Below are positions 17,229 to 25,997 of a stretch of 64,000 bases of DNA, in pieces (position 1 is the stretch's first letter; the number at the start of each line of letters is the position of its first letter). The notes under the pieces were generated by a model, which saw nothing but the letters and a program-made list of their open reading frames with translations, made no database searches and had not been told where the DNA came from. The stretch is from positions 124,001 to 188,000 of the forward strand of contig NZ_MUZU01000004.1 in NCBI RefSeq assembly GCF_002000085.1, given 5' to 3'. The DNA comes from Pseudocolwellia agarivorans (GTDB lineage: Bacteria > Pseudomonadota > Gammaproteobacteria > Enterobacterales > Alteromonadaceae). The translations under genes were made by a program, and so were the position numbers.

Positions 17229-17963
17229 TTACTGTTTTTCTATAGTAAATGGCTTACCTTGCTTGGTGATGGTTTCACCTGTTTCTGTATCTGTTATTAA
17301 TGCGGCCCAAGCATAATCACCCGCGCCAAAATCGCTTAACATACTGCTAATTGGAAGAGATTGCTGGCCTGGTTCTTTAAGTGCAAATTTTAATACAGCT
17401 TCTTCTTTCCAGCCTTTTTTGTTGAGTAACTTAAGCAGTAAAATTCTAGGTTGAGTTATGTCATATTTTATTGTTAATACTTGCTCTGTATCATCAATAA
17501 TACTTTTAGGCCAGGTAATTTGCTTTACTTTATCTGCGGTACTAAATTGGGGGGGGGTAATGTATTTAGGTTTATCAACTACGGTTACATTAAAGTTAAC
17601 GGGTTTGCCTATTTTTTCGTTCCAGCCTTTCCCACGAGGAGCAATGTAAGCGTTAAAGCGATATTTTCCGGGCTTTAGATCTACATCCATATTAAAGTGA
17701 TAACTGCCTGATTTTTTAATACGTTTTTGAGTTGAGCCAACACGCTGCATTTTGTTGTTTAAGTCTTGTACTGCAACGAATAGTTCGCGTGTTTTTTCTA
17801 TGTTTAACTTAATTCTAACTGTAGGCTTTTCTTCGGTACCTAAAATTTCTTGAACCGAAAACTCTAAAATTTCATCCTCATTTTCAGCATAACTATTAAA
17901 TGACAATAAAACTAATCCAACCAATAGAGGGATTATTGATGTTATATATTTTGTGTTTAGCAT
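17229..17963 (-). CDS. Secreted beta-rich protein of unknown function
   Basis: A 244-residue protein with a clear Sec signal peptide (hydrophobic core then SYA-E near residue 26). Two repeats of a beta-sandwich-like pattern follow: each has a stretch predicted to be strands and ends with a conserved Gly-x-Tyr (KPGKYRFNAYIAP; GAGDYAWAALITD), as in Ig-like or FlgD-like folds. I do not recognise a family. AGGA lies seven bases before the ATG. The coding strand contains a run of nine C encoding Thr-Pro-Pro near residue 131, a possible slippage site. It is monocistronic. Confidence 0.75.
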   Translation of the reverse strand: MLNTKYITSIIPLLVGLVLLSFNSYAENEDEILEFSVQEILGTEEKPTVRIKLNIEKTRELFVAVQDLNNKMQRVGSTQKRIKKSGSYHFNMDVDLKPGKYRFNAYIAPRGKGWNEKIGKPVNFNVTVVDKPKYITPPQFSTADKVKQITWPKSIIDDTEQVLTIKYDITQPRILLLKLLNKKGWKEEAVLKFALKEPGQQSLPISSMLSDFGAGDYAWAALITDTETGETITKQGKPFTIEKQ

Positions 17964-18174
17964 AATGATCCTAAGTATGTGTTTAATGTAAATTTATTGT
18001 ATTGGTATCATCAATGAAAACATTCGTCCTTTCGAATCATAATATATTCTCTATTTAATTAGAATTCTACTGTTGCTGAGAGGTAATCTTGAAAATGTCT
18101 GGAGGTAATTGTATTTTGAGGAAATAAATTTATAAGAGGGTTGGAAGTAATTAATAAAGTGACTAATAGAGTAA

Positions 18175-18217
18175 TAAAAACGGCCTGAATTCTATATAAG
18201 AGAATTCGAGACCGTTT
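18175..18217 (-). terminator. Terminator of amtB
   Basis: On the minus strand, AAACGG and GAATTC arms pair with GAATTC and CCGTTT across a 9-nt loop and a small internal bulge, and a TTTTTATT run follows. It lies about 40 bases beyond the amtB stop. Confidence 0.65.
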
Positions 18218-18258
18218 CGAGGTAATACTTTTAACGTGTTTAAGCTAATTGATAAGGC

Positions 18259-19548
18259 TTATAAGTTATAACCAGACTCGTCATGGTCAACTAAGTCTAA
18301 ACCGTTTTCTTCGCCTTCTTCATCAACACGTAAACCACCTGTCATTAATCCAACCAGTTTAAGTAAAATATATGTGACGATAGCTGTATAAACAAGTGTT
18401 GAAACAATACCTGTTAATTGCACAAAAACTTGCTCGCTCATGGTCGTTATACCTTCAGCAAAACCAAAACCGCTAAATACACCTAAGCTTGTCGCAGATA
18501 AAATACCTGCTAAGAATGTACCTAAGATACCACCCACACCATGTACAGGGAATACGTCTAACGAGTCATCAATTTTTAATTTTAGCTTAATGTATACTGT
18601 AGAGTAGTAACAAACAAACCCAGCAGAAATACCAATAATTAGTGCGCCACCAGGGCCAACGAAACCTGATGCAGGAGTAATGGTACCTAAGCCGGCCACC
18701 ATACCTGTAACGGCACCAATAACACTGGCTTTACCAAACTTTTTCCACTCAATAAATGCCCATGTCAATGTACCCGCTGCTGCTGAAATATGAGTAACTA
18801 ACATTGCCATTGATGCATCGCCATTGGCAGCTAAAGCACTACCACCGTTAAAGCCGAACCAGCCAACCCATAACATACCTGCGCCCGTTACTGTCATGGT
18901 TAAGTTATGTGGTAATAATGGAGTGGTGCCAAAACCTCTGCGAGGGCCTAAGACAAGTGCTGCAACTAATGCTGCTGTACCTGCAGTTATATGAACAACA
19001 ATACCACCAGCAAAGTCGAATATGCCCATTTGGCTTAACCAACCGCCACCCCATACCCAATGGGTAACCGGAGTGTAAACTGCTAGCAGCCATAAACCAC
19101 TAAAAATAAGTACCGCAGAAAATTTCATACGCTCAGCAAAACCACCAATAATTAATGCTGGTGTTATTACTGCAAATGTCATTTGAAATAGCATGAATAA
19201 ACTTTCAGGAATATCGCCTGATAGGCTTTCTTTTGTAATCCCCATCATAAACACTTTGCTAAAGTCGCCAATAAAGCCATTACCTTCACTAAAAGCAAGG
19301 CTATATCCGACTAAAAGCCATAAAATTGAAGATAATGAACCAATAGCAAAGCATTGCATTAAAATAGATAAAACATTTTTCTTACGTACTAAGCCACCAT
19401 AAAATAAGGCTAAGCCAGGTAAGGTCATTAATAAAACAAGTGCTGTAGATGTTAAAATCCACGCTGTATTTGCTCCATTTAATTCACCTTCATTCGCAAA
19501 CGCTAATGAAGGTAAACAGAGTAAAATTAAAGTAAGTAATTGACGCAT
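18259..19548 (-). CDS. amtB: Ammonium transporter AmtB
   Basis: Trimeric inner-membrane ammonium channel. The 429-residue sequence starts with a signal peptide (LPSLAFA-NEGEL) as in E. coli AmtB, then about eleven transmembrane helices. Family motifs: PGLALFYGGLVRKKN, FGGIVVH-type pore His in FAGGIVVHITAG, WVGWFGFNGGSAL, and the second pore His in DVFPVHGVGG. The C-terminal cytoplasmic tail (GLRVDEEGEENGLDLVDHDESGYNL) is the segment that binds GlnK. No glnK is adjacent: the upstream gene is a divergent sensor kinase. A sigma-54 promoter and NtrC-like sites upstream point to nitrogen-limitation control. Confidence 0.97.
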   Translation of the reverse strand: MRQLLTLILLCLPSLAFANEGELNGANTAWILTSTALVLLMTLPGLALFYGGLVRKKNVLSILMQCFAIGSLSSILWLLVGYSLAFSEGNGFIGDFSKVFMMGITKESLSGDIPESLFMLFQMTFAVITPALIIGGFAERMKFSAVLIFSGLWLLAVYTPVTHWVWGGGWLSQMGIFDFAGGIVVHITAGTAALVAALVLGPRRGFGTTPLLPHNLTMTVTGAGMLWVGWFGFNGGSALAANGDASMAMLVTHISAAAGTLTWAFIEWKKFGKASVIGAVTGMVAGLGTITPASGFVGPGGALIIGISAGFVCYYSTVYIKLKLKIDDSLDVFPVHGVGGILGTFLAGILSATSLGVFSGFGFAEGITTMSEQVFVQLTGIVSTLVYTAIVTYILLKLVGLMTGGLRVDEEGEENGLDLVDHDESGYNL

Positions 19549-19617
19549 AGTGTTTTGTTCCTACAACTTTATCATTATTAGAAATTTTAAATTTTTTATT
19601 TAAGTCGGGAAGTTGTC

Positions 19618-19633
19618 TGCACAAAATAGGCCA
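19618..19633 (-). promoter_or_regulatory. Sigma-54 promoter of amtB
   Basis: Read on the minus strand, TGGCCTATTTTGTGCA has the GG-N10-GC spacing of -24/-12 promoters, with TGGC and TGCA ends matching consensus. The transcript would start about 60 bases before the ATG. Confidence 0.65.
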
Positions 19634-19695
19634 TTATTATTTGTCGTTTTAAAACAGTTTGTTATGTTTTTTATTCACCAACATGTACAGAGGTG

Positions 19696-19743
19696 TGCAC
19701 CACTTGTGTGCTTATTGTTATTTGTTGTGTTTTATTTTGGTGC
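19696..19743. promoter_or_regulatory. NtrC-like enhancer sites for amtB
   Basis: TGCACCA-N3-GTGTGC (19696-19711) resembles the NtrC dyad TGCACCA-N3-TGGTGCA, and a further TGGTGC half-site lies at 19738-19743. They sit 63-110 bases upstream of the sigma-54 element, a normal enhancer distance. Confidence 0.45.
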
Positions 19744-19960
19744 GTTTTGTTTGTGTGTTGGTGTTATTTGGTGATGTCGGATCTATTTTAAATAAAAGCG
19801 ATAAAAATTAATCACAATAGATGGATTTGTGTACGCGTAATTATTATTAATAAAGCACTAGGTAGATTATTCTTGTCTCTGCCCCTGTGAAACGAGCATC
19901 TTGACCTGATTTGAGTATATAATATTGCTCCATGCAAATTACAATTTTTCAGAATGAACA
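19744..19960. other. Rest of the 424-base divergent intergenic region
   Basis: Between the amtB control sites and the hybrid kinase start I see a possible TATAAT (19918-19923) without a well-placed -35, with TTGACC at 19901. There is no RNA gene, repeat or open frame that I can support. Confidence 0.35.
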
Positions 19961-19972
19961 GATGAGGCTTAA

Positions 19973-22900
19973 TTGGTGTTTCGAGTAAGAGGGGAAAATA
20001 AAGTTTTTAGCCAATACAATATAACAATCATTATTGTATTTTTATTTATTGTTTTTTCTACTCTCTCAATAATTACCTACCAATACTTCTCTGACTTATC
20101 CGCTCATAAAAAAACTGAAATTAAAGAATTAACTCAACAAGTTAAAAGTATTAATGAAGCGTTAGTGAAAAATACAAAAGCCCTGTTAAGTATTCAAAAG
20201 TTTGCAAATTATTTTTTGAAATATCCCGATGACCTTGTTACTAAAGCGCCCAAGTTAACCCAAGACGGCAACCATTATTACGTACAATATCGACATTATG
20301 ATGTAATCGATCATAAAGATTATGTTAGAAATAATATTACGGGTATTGGTGATATAGATTCATTAGATAAAGCGCATATGGCTGAATTAGCCATGTCTAA
20401 CATGTTAACCCCTGCTTTTGTCGCCACTAAACAAGCAAATGAAGAAGCCGTGTGGTTTTATTATGTATCTAAAAAACGTTTTGTAAGTATTTACCCATCA
20501 ATAAATAGAAATAGTTGGCAATACAGCGATATTTTATTAGCAGGAAAGCACACGCAAAAAATATTACAAAGCGGTTTAGACAAACAAGAAATAGTTTGGT
20601 CTTCACCTTATCTTGGTTCTGCGGGTTCAGGTTTAAACACATCGCTGGGTATAGGTGTTTTTAATAAAGCCGGTATGGCAGGAATTTTATACGTTGATAT
20701 AAGCCTAGCAAGGTTGCAAAAACAATTGTCTCCAATAACAAAAGATAATGTTGGCGTGCTTGTCCTCGACAGCCAAAATAAGGTGTTAATTCATCATAAA
20801 TCAAGTAACGAAGCGTTTGGTAATATTGAACCTTGGGAAAATGTAGTTCCACAAAGCTTGTCTTCATTAACGAAAAACGACATTAATAATTTAAGTCTTT
20901 ATCAAGAAAGAGGAGATTGGCTTGTACAAAAACAAACCTTGCCTATTAATGGTTGGAGTGTTGTTAAATACCAGTCTTTGCAGGACTTTCGTCAGCCTCT
21001 TTTAAAGCACTATAGCGTTACTTTTCTGATTTTATTTGTGGGATTAACTGTATTTTTTGCTTTAATTTATTGGATAACACATAGAACATTTGTTAAACCA
21101 ACTAAACGTTTTATTAGTCATATTGAATATTGTGCACAAGGAGATCCCGGTAAAATTAAACCAACAGCAGATTGGTTGCGTTGGTTTCAAGTAGTAGAAA
21201 ATATTTTTGGGCAAAACCGTAGTTTATTGCAACGCTTAACAGATCAAAATTTATTATTAGATACACGTGTTAATGAAAAAACTCAAGAATTGCAAGAAAA
21301 GGTTATTCAACACAAACGTGACTATGCCTTATTAAAATCGGTAATGAATGCCATACCTGAATATATTATTTTTAATGATATAGACGGTAATATTGTTGGT
21401 TTTAATGACACGTTTGGTGACTTTATAGAAAAAAGTCGAGATGAAGTTTTAGGACTTAAAGCTAACGAAATTATACTTAACGAATTGGGAACGGCACTGA
21501 CCAAATTAAGTACATCTAAAAATGTGAAAGACGGATTACAAAAAGTTGTTCATACAAAAAACAGCACTTATGATATTTATTGTACGAACATTCATAGCGA
21601 TACAGGTATAGAAGTTGGCACTATTGATATTATTCGTGATGTAACCACACAATACGCTATACAAGCCGCATTAGAAAATACCAAAAACCAAGCTGAGTTT
21701 GCTAACAAAGCAAAAAGCCAATTTTTAGCCAATATGAGTCATGAAATACGTACTCCAATTAATGCGATACAAGGGATGATCACTTTATTAGGTCGCTCCA
21801 ATTTAACGAACAACCAACGCCAGCATATCGACAATGCTTACGGTGCGTCAAAATCCCTCTTATATCTCGTTGATCAGTTGCTTGATCTTGCAAAAATAGA
21901 GTCAGGTGAAATGACACTGGTGAAAGAAACGACTAGTCTCGACTCGATTATTAATAAAGCGATCATGTTGAATATAGGGCAAATAAATAAAAAGAATTTA
22001 CATATTTTTGTTGATATATCGCCTAAAGTGCCTTTATTGGTTAATACCGATGAAATGCGTTTAACTCAGGTACTAACTAATTTATTACAAAACTCGGTTA
22101 AATTTACTCAGGAAGGAAAAATAACGATATCGGTAGAAGCTCTTCGTCAAAGTTCAAAAAATGCGATGATCCGCTTCAAAATAAAAGATACGGGGATAGG
22201 AATCGCACTCGACAAACAGTCTCACTTGTTTGAAGCGTTTAAACAAGCTGATGAGTCAATGACAAGACAGTATGGTGGTTCAGGATTAGGTTTATCTATT
22301 TGTCAGCAAATTGTACAACTACTTGATGGTAATATTTCATTTAAAAGCGAGTTAGATCAGGGGTGTGAATTTACCATAGAACTACCTTTTAAAATAAGCG
22401 CTGAAAACGAAACGTCTACTATACCTTTAACATTATATAATTACGGTATTAATTTACCTGATACATTGCTTAAGGCGATTGATACCTTCGGGTGGACTTA
22501 CCTTGAAATATCTACATTACAAGACATTAAAAAGTCGAGCCTCAATGATAATGTTGTTGTGTTAGCTGCTGAAGATAAGCTGCTAGATATTCTTAAAAGT
22601 GATACACATAAACATATTGATTTACTTTGTATTTGCCAAACAAAAGCATATAACACCAGTGTATATGAGCCTATTTTAGAACAACTTACGATGCCATATA
22701 TTATTCAAGAACAGCCTATTTATCGCTATATGCTAAGTTCAATAAAACAATCTATTTTGCGCCTAAATAAAACAGAGCTTTCTACTATTTCTCAAAAGAA
22801 TGAAAACTTACAAGGAGTGAAAGTTTTATTAGTGGAAGATAATTTAGTTAACCAGCTAGTTGCCAAAGAACTGTTAATAAGTATGAAAGCAGAGGTTATT

Positions 22901-23176
22901 ATTGCAGAAAATGGTCAAGTAGCTCTCGACCTACTTGAGAAGAATGTTATTCATATCATTTTAATGGATATACAAATGCCGGTAATGGATGGTTTAACTG
23001 CAACAAAACTGATTAGACAACAAAAACAATTTTCCGACTTACCTATTATAGCGATGACAGCTCACGCTCGAAAAGAAGATAGAGATAGCTCTCTTGCGGC
23101 AGGTATGAACTTACATATGGCTAAACCTGTTGAGTACGATACGTTACTAAATACTATTCTTAAGTTGACTAACTAG
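19973..23176 (+). CDS. Hybrid sensor histidine kinase (periplasmic sensor, PAS, HisKA, HATPase, REC)
   Basis: A 1067-residue inner-membrane kinase. One hydrophobic segment (17-37) and a second (347-369) bracket a periplasmic domain of about 310 residues resembling a double Cache sensor (VWFYYVSKKRFVSIYPS). Then come a PAS-like domain (about 455-560), HisKA with NMSHEIRTP (phospho-acceptor His 590), a HATPase with GSGLGLSICQQI, a degenerate receiver-like stretch (about 800-925) and a C-terminal receiver with ILMDIQMPVMDG (Asp 999). No response regulator is adjacent, so its partner and ligand are unknown. The first codon is TTG; GTG three bases later has the better spacing (eight) from GAGG and may be the true start. 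Confidence 0.88.
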   Translation: MVFRVRGENKVFSQYNITIIIVFLFIVFSTLSIITYQYFSDLSAHKKTEIKELTQQVKSINEALVKNTKALLSIQKFANYFLKYPDDLVTKAPKLTQDGNHYYVQYRHYDVIDHKDYVRNNITGIGDIDSLDKAHMAELAMSNMLTPAFVATKQANEEAVWFYYVSKKRFVSIYPSINRNSWQYSDILLAGKHTQKILQSGLDKQEIVWSSPYLGSAGSGLNTSLGIGVFNKAGMAGILYVDISLARLQKQLSPITKDNVGVLVLDSQNKVLIHHKSSNEAFGNIEPWENVVPQSLSSLTKNDINNLSLYQERGDWLVQKQTLPINGWSVVKYQSLQDFRQPLLKHYSVTFLILFVGLTVFFALIYWITHRTFVKPTKRFISHIEYCAQGDPGKIKPTADWLRWFQVVENIFGQNRSLLQRLTDQNLLLDTRVNEKTQELQEKVIQHKRDYALLKSVMNAIPEYIIFNDIDGNIVGFNDTFGDFIEKSRDEVLGLKANEIILNELGTALTKLSTSKNVKDGLQKVVHTKNSTYDIYCTNIHSDTGIEVGTIDIIRDVTTQYAIQAALENTKNQAEFANKAKSQFLANMSHEIRTPINAIQGMITLLGRSNLTNNQRQHIDNAYGASKSLLYLVDQLLDLAKIESGEMTLVKETTSLDSIINKAIMLNIGQINKKNLHIFVDISPKVPLLVNTDEMRLTQVLTNLLQNSVKFTQEGKITISVEALRQSSKNAMIRFKIKDTGIGIALDKQSHLFEAFKQADESMTRQYGGSGLGLSICQQIVQLLDGNISFKSELDQGCEFTIELPFKISAENETSTIPLTLYNYGINLPDTLLKAIDTFGWTYLEISTLQDIKKSSLNDNVVVLAAEDKLLDILKSDTHKHIDLLCICQTKAYNTSVYEPILEQLTMPYIIQEQPIYRYMLSSIKQSILRLNKTELSTISQKNENLQGVKVLLVEDNLVNQLVAKELLISMKAEVIIAENGQVALDLLEKNVIHIILMDIQMPVMDGLTATKLIRQQKQFSDLPIIAMTAHARKEDRDSSLAAGMNLHMAKPVEYDTLLNTILKLTN

Positions 23177-23215
23177 AATTGATGAGTAATGGGTATAAAC
23201 CCAGATTGAAAAATA

Positions 23216-23239
23216 AGAGGCTTCCACAAGGTAACCTCT
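23216..23239. terminator. Weak hairpin between convergent genes
   Basis: AGAGG/CCTCT arms with a partly paired interior lie between the hybrid kinase stop and the Maf gene stop. The T run is poor in both directions. Confidence 0.25.
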
Positions 23240-23248
23240 ATTCGGATT

Positions 23249-25747
23249 TTACTGTGTTAGATCCGTTATGCTTTGTAATAATTCACGGGCATTAATATTT
23301 TTTGGCTCTTTAGCTAAAACATGTTTAAACGCTAATTGTGCTGACTCTACAGCATTAATTTTTATATATACTTTACCAAGTGCTAGCCATGTCATTAAAT
23401 CTTCAGGATAGTCAGCCAAGTATTTGCTGTAAACATTAATTGATTTATCGTATTCACCAAGTAGATTTAATACTTTTCCGTACTGAGGGGTAAATTTAGC
23501 TGATATGCTAGATAGCTTTTCTAACGCCCATGATGTTTTTTCATATAAAGATAAATTTATACCTAAAAACGCTATTTGTTGTAATTCATCTTCAGAAAAC
23601 GTATCAGCATCTAGTTGATCAAAATAGTTTAAAGCGCTTTGATGGTCTTGTTTTAAAATAGCCAAGTAAGCTTCAGCATTGATATAAAGCTCTTGTGCTT
23701 GATGATTATTTTTATCGTATAGCTTTAGACTGTGAGTTAACACCTTTAAGGCATCAATATTTTTTTGATTAAATAAAATAACAATTTTACGTTTAACTCC
23801 ATCCAATGATGATTCGCGCTTCATCTTTTTCATATGTTGTGATTCTTCATCACTTAAAATATCTTGAAATTTTGTATTGAAACGCTCTAATTCACTTGCA
23901 TAGTTATTTTTTAATATAGTCTTATATTCGGGATGTTTTGTTTGCCATACTTTTACACGCCCAAAGTGTTTGTCTTTTTCCCATTGTTCAAAAAGCTTAG
24001 CTATATCAGGAGATGTTTTTTCTTCTTCTTTTCTACTTTTTATACGATCTACGGTGTCTTCTAAGTGCTTAATAAGTGTAGTGCTTGAGTCAATGTATGC
24101 TTGATAATATATTTGACCAGTATCTTTTACTTGGTCATCAGACCAATATTCGTGAGATGTTTGTAGTGATTTAATAAATTTATCCAAACCGAAGTTTTTA
24201 ACAAAAGCGGATGCCTTTTTATATTTTTTATCAAGCTCTATTTCTATTTTATCCATACGCAATTTGTATTTAAAATTCTCACTCTCTTTACCTTTTATTG
24301 AAAACATTTTTTCATTACATTCAAGTGCTTCTTGTGCAAGAATTTTGATTTGTTTTATATCTTTTAATATTTTACTTACTTTCGTTAATACAAAGTTATT
24401 ATCTTCTTGAATAGAGTTTTGACTCTCAGGAGGAAGAGCATTATTGATTATTTCCCATGCGTTATTTACTTCATTCTCAAATGAAAGTGCTGATGTGGGA
24501 ATGTGATCAATATATTCTGCAACAGCTGCATTCGCTGAAAGATTATATATGGTTACCCCCATGTCTAAGGCTGATTTTGCTTGCTTAGAAAGGGCTGATA
24601 TTGCATTATCGAATGCTATTTGTGTTTCTGCTTTATCACCTGCATATGTTTGTACCCATATACCCGGTTGTCCAAGTGTAGGACCAACTTTAGCTTCATT
24701 ACTGTCTTTTGCATGAGTAACACCTGATGACGCATAACATAAGTCTACACCCGTTAATAAAATATTAGCGAAGCCCATCTCTATTGCAGCTTTTAGAGCG
24801 GTATTAGTTACTGTGGGGCCACCTACAATGCTGCAGTTTTCATCTGACTCTTCTTTCCAAGGAAATCTTGCGCCAATACAAACATTACGGCCAGACCATT
24901 GTGACAACAACGGTGATGTTACACAGTTAGCATTAATAAATAGTACTTCTTTTGACATCAATAAAAGTTCTTTACTCACATCAAAGCTGACATCGTAAGG
25001 GTCAACACATACAACCATATGCGGGGTTATATTATTTTTTAATAATGTTTTAGAGACACGTGACACTGCGATAATGACTAAATTCTCTTGGTTTTCTTTG
25101 ATCCATTCAAGGTCATTATCAAGAGAAGGCCCACCACCAAGAATTACACAGGTTTTTCCCTTAAATAAATTGTTTAATAAGGTTAATGAATTTTTATTTT
25201 CACTAATATTCACTAATTGTCGTGTCATAAATGGAAAAACTCCCACTAATGCACGAGTGAAGAAAAATATACTTTCTAATTCTTTAATAATTTGTAAGTT
25301 TGTTGAATGGTAATCTATTAAAAATGAATCGATAGCCGAAAAAGATTTTATATATTCGATACTATCTTTATAAATATAAACATTGATCTCAAATGCTTCT
25401 GCTGTTTCTTGCCATTTATCTAACGTGGTAAATTGAAAAGTATCTTTATCGTAATTAGTTGGAATGTTTTCTTTTATTTTGTCAATGATATAAGGGAGTT
25501 CTATAAATAAATACCGTGTATTCTTAGGTGTTTTATTTTGTAGCAAATAAGTGGGCAATAAACCTGAGTCGGTTCCTAATATAATGTATAGCTTTTCTTC
25601 TTTTTGAAGTTTTTCACCAAATTGTCTTTCAAACATAGAAGATGAACTTTCTCTTTCAAATAATTTTCTATTTACAGAGTGTAAATATTTTTCATTGTAG
25701 CGACTTATTTGAAACTGTTCAGATAGCACGTCTTCGTTTGATGTCAT
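23249..25747 (-). CDS. Maf-type (DUF115/MptE-like) flagellin glycosyltransferase with C-terminal TPRs
   Basis: An 832-residue protein. Residues about 195-430 form the DUF115 domain of motility-associated factors, with VILGGGPSLD (202-210), HMVVCVDP, GGPTVTNTALKAAIEMGF and LTGVDLCY. The N-terminal 190 residues are the Rossmann-like Maf N domain. After a charged helical stretch, residues about 680-830 contain TPR-like repeats ending in ARELLQSI. Maf proteins transfer nonulosonic acids or other sugars to Ser/Thr of flagellin in the cytoplasm. AGG lies seven bases before the ATG. It diverges from the sugar-biosynthesis operon and sits near the flagellar regulon, which supports flagellin as the acceptor. 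No pseudaminic or legionaminic acid synthase is nearby, so the donor may differ. Confidence 0.85.
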   Translation of the reverse strand: MTSNEDVLSEQFQISRYNEKYLHSVNRKLFERESSSSMFERQFGEKLQKEEKLYIILGTDSGLLPTYLLQNKTPKNTRYLFIELPYIIDKIKENIPTNYDKDTFQFTTLDKWQETAEAFEINVYIYKDSIEYIKSFSAIDSFLIDYHSTNLQIIKELESIFFFTRALVGVFPFMTRQLVNISENKNSLTLLNNLFKGKTCVILGGGPSLDNDLEWIKENQENLVIIAVSRVSKTLLKNNITPHMVVCVDPYDVSFDVSKELLLMSKEVLFINANCVTSPLLSQWSGRNVCIGARFPWKEESDENCSIVGGPTVTNTALKAAIEMGFANILLTGVDLCYASSGVTHAKDSNEAKVGPTLGQPGIWVQTYAGDKAETQIAFDNAISALSKQAKSALDMGVTIYNLSANAAVAEYIDHIPTSALSFENEVNNAWEIINNALPPESQNSIQEDNNFVLTKVSKILKDIKQIKILAQEALECNEKMFSIKGKESENFKYKLRMDKIEIELDKKYKKASAFVKNFGLDKFIKSLQTSHEYWSDDQVKDTGQIYYQAYIDSSTTLIKHLEDTVDRIKSRKEEEKTSPDIAKLFEQWEKDKHFGRVKVWQTKHPEYKTILKNNYASELERFNTKFQDILSDEESQHMKKMKRESSLDGVKRKIVILFNQKNIDALKVLTHSLKLYDKNNHQAQELYINAEAYLAILKQDHQSALNYFDQLDADTFSEDELQQIAFLGINLSLYEKTSWALEKLSSISAKFTPQYGKVLNLLGEYDKSINVYSKYLADYPEDLMTWLALGKVYIKINAVESAQLAFKHVLAKEPKNINARELLQSITDLTQ

Positions 25748-25841
25748 TTTAAAGCCTATATTCTGTAAATGATGTGGGTAAGTTGGTCTACTTATGTTTT
25801 GTTTGTCAAAATTATATTACTGTGTCTATTAAGCTAGTATA

Positions 25842-25898
25842 AAGCTAATATTATGCCAATAGTCTATGATTTAATGACTATTGGCATAATATTAGCTT
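25842..25898. repeat. 23-bp perfect inverted repeat between maf and the glycan operon
   Basis: Two perfect 23-nt complementary arms (25842-25864 and 25876-25898) flank an 11-nt loop. An extra AGTAT/ATACT pair (25836-25840 and 25901-25905) extends the stem after a short bulge. No T run follows on either side, so it is not a standard terminator. It sits between two divergent genes, where it could be an operator, an RNA hairpin in a leader, or the relic of a small palindromic element. Confidence 0.85.
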
Positions 25899-25997
25899 GA
25901 ATACTTTACTATAGAAAAGCGTCAAGATTTTAATCGTTAGATAGAGTTTATCTGATTATTATTAGAATGTTACTAAAATCATACTAAAGGTATAAAA

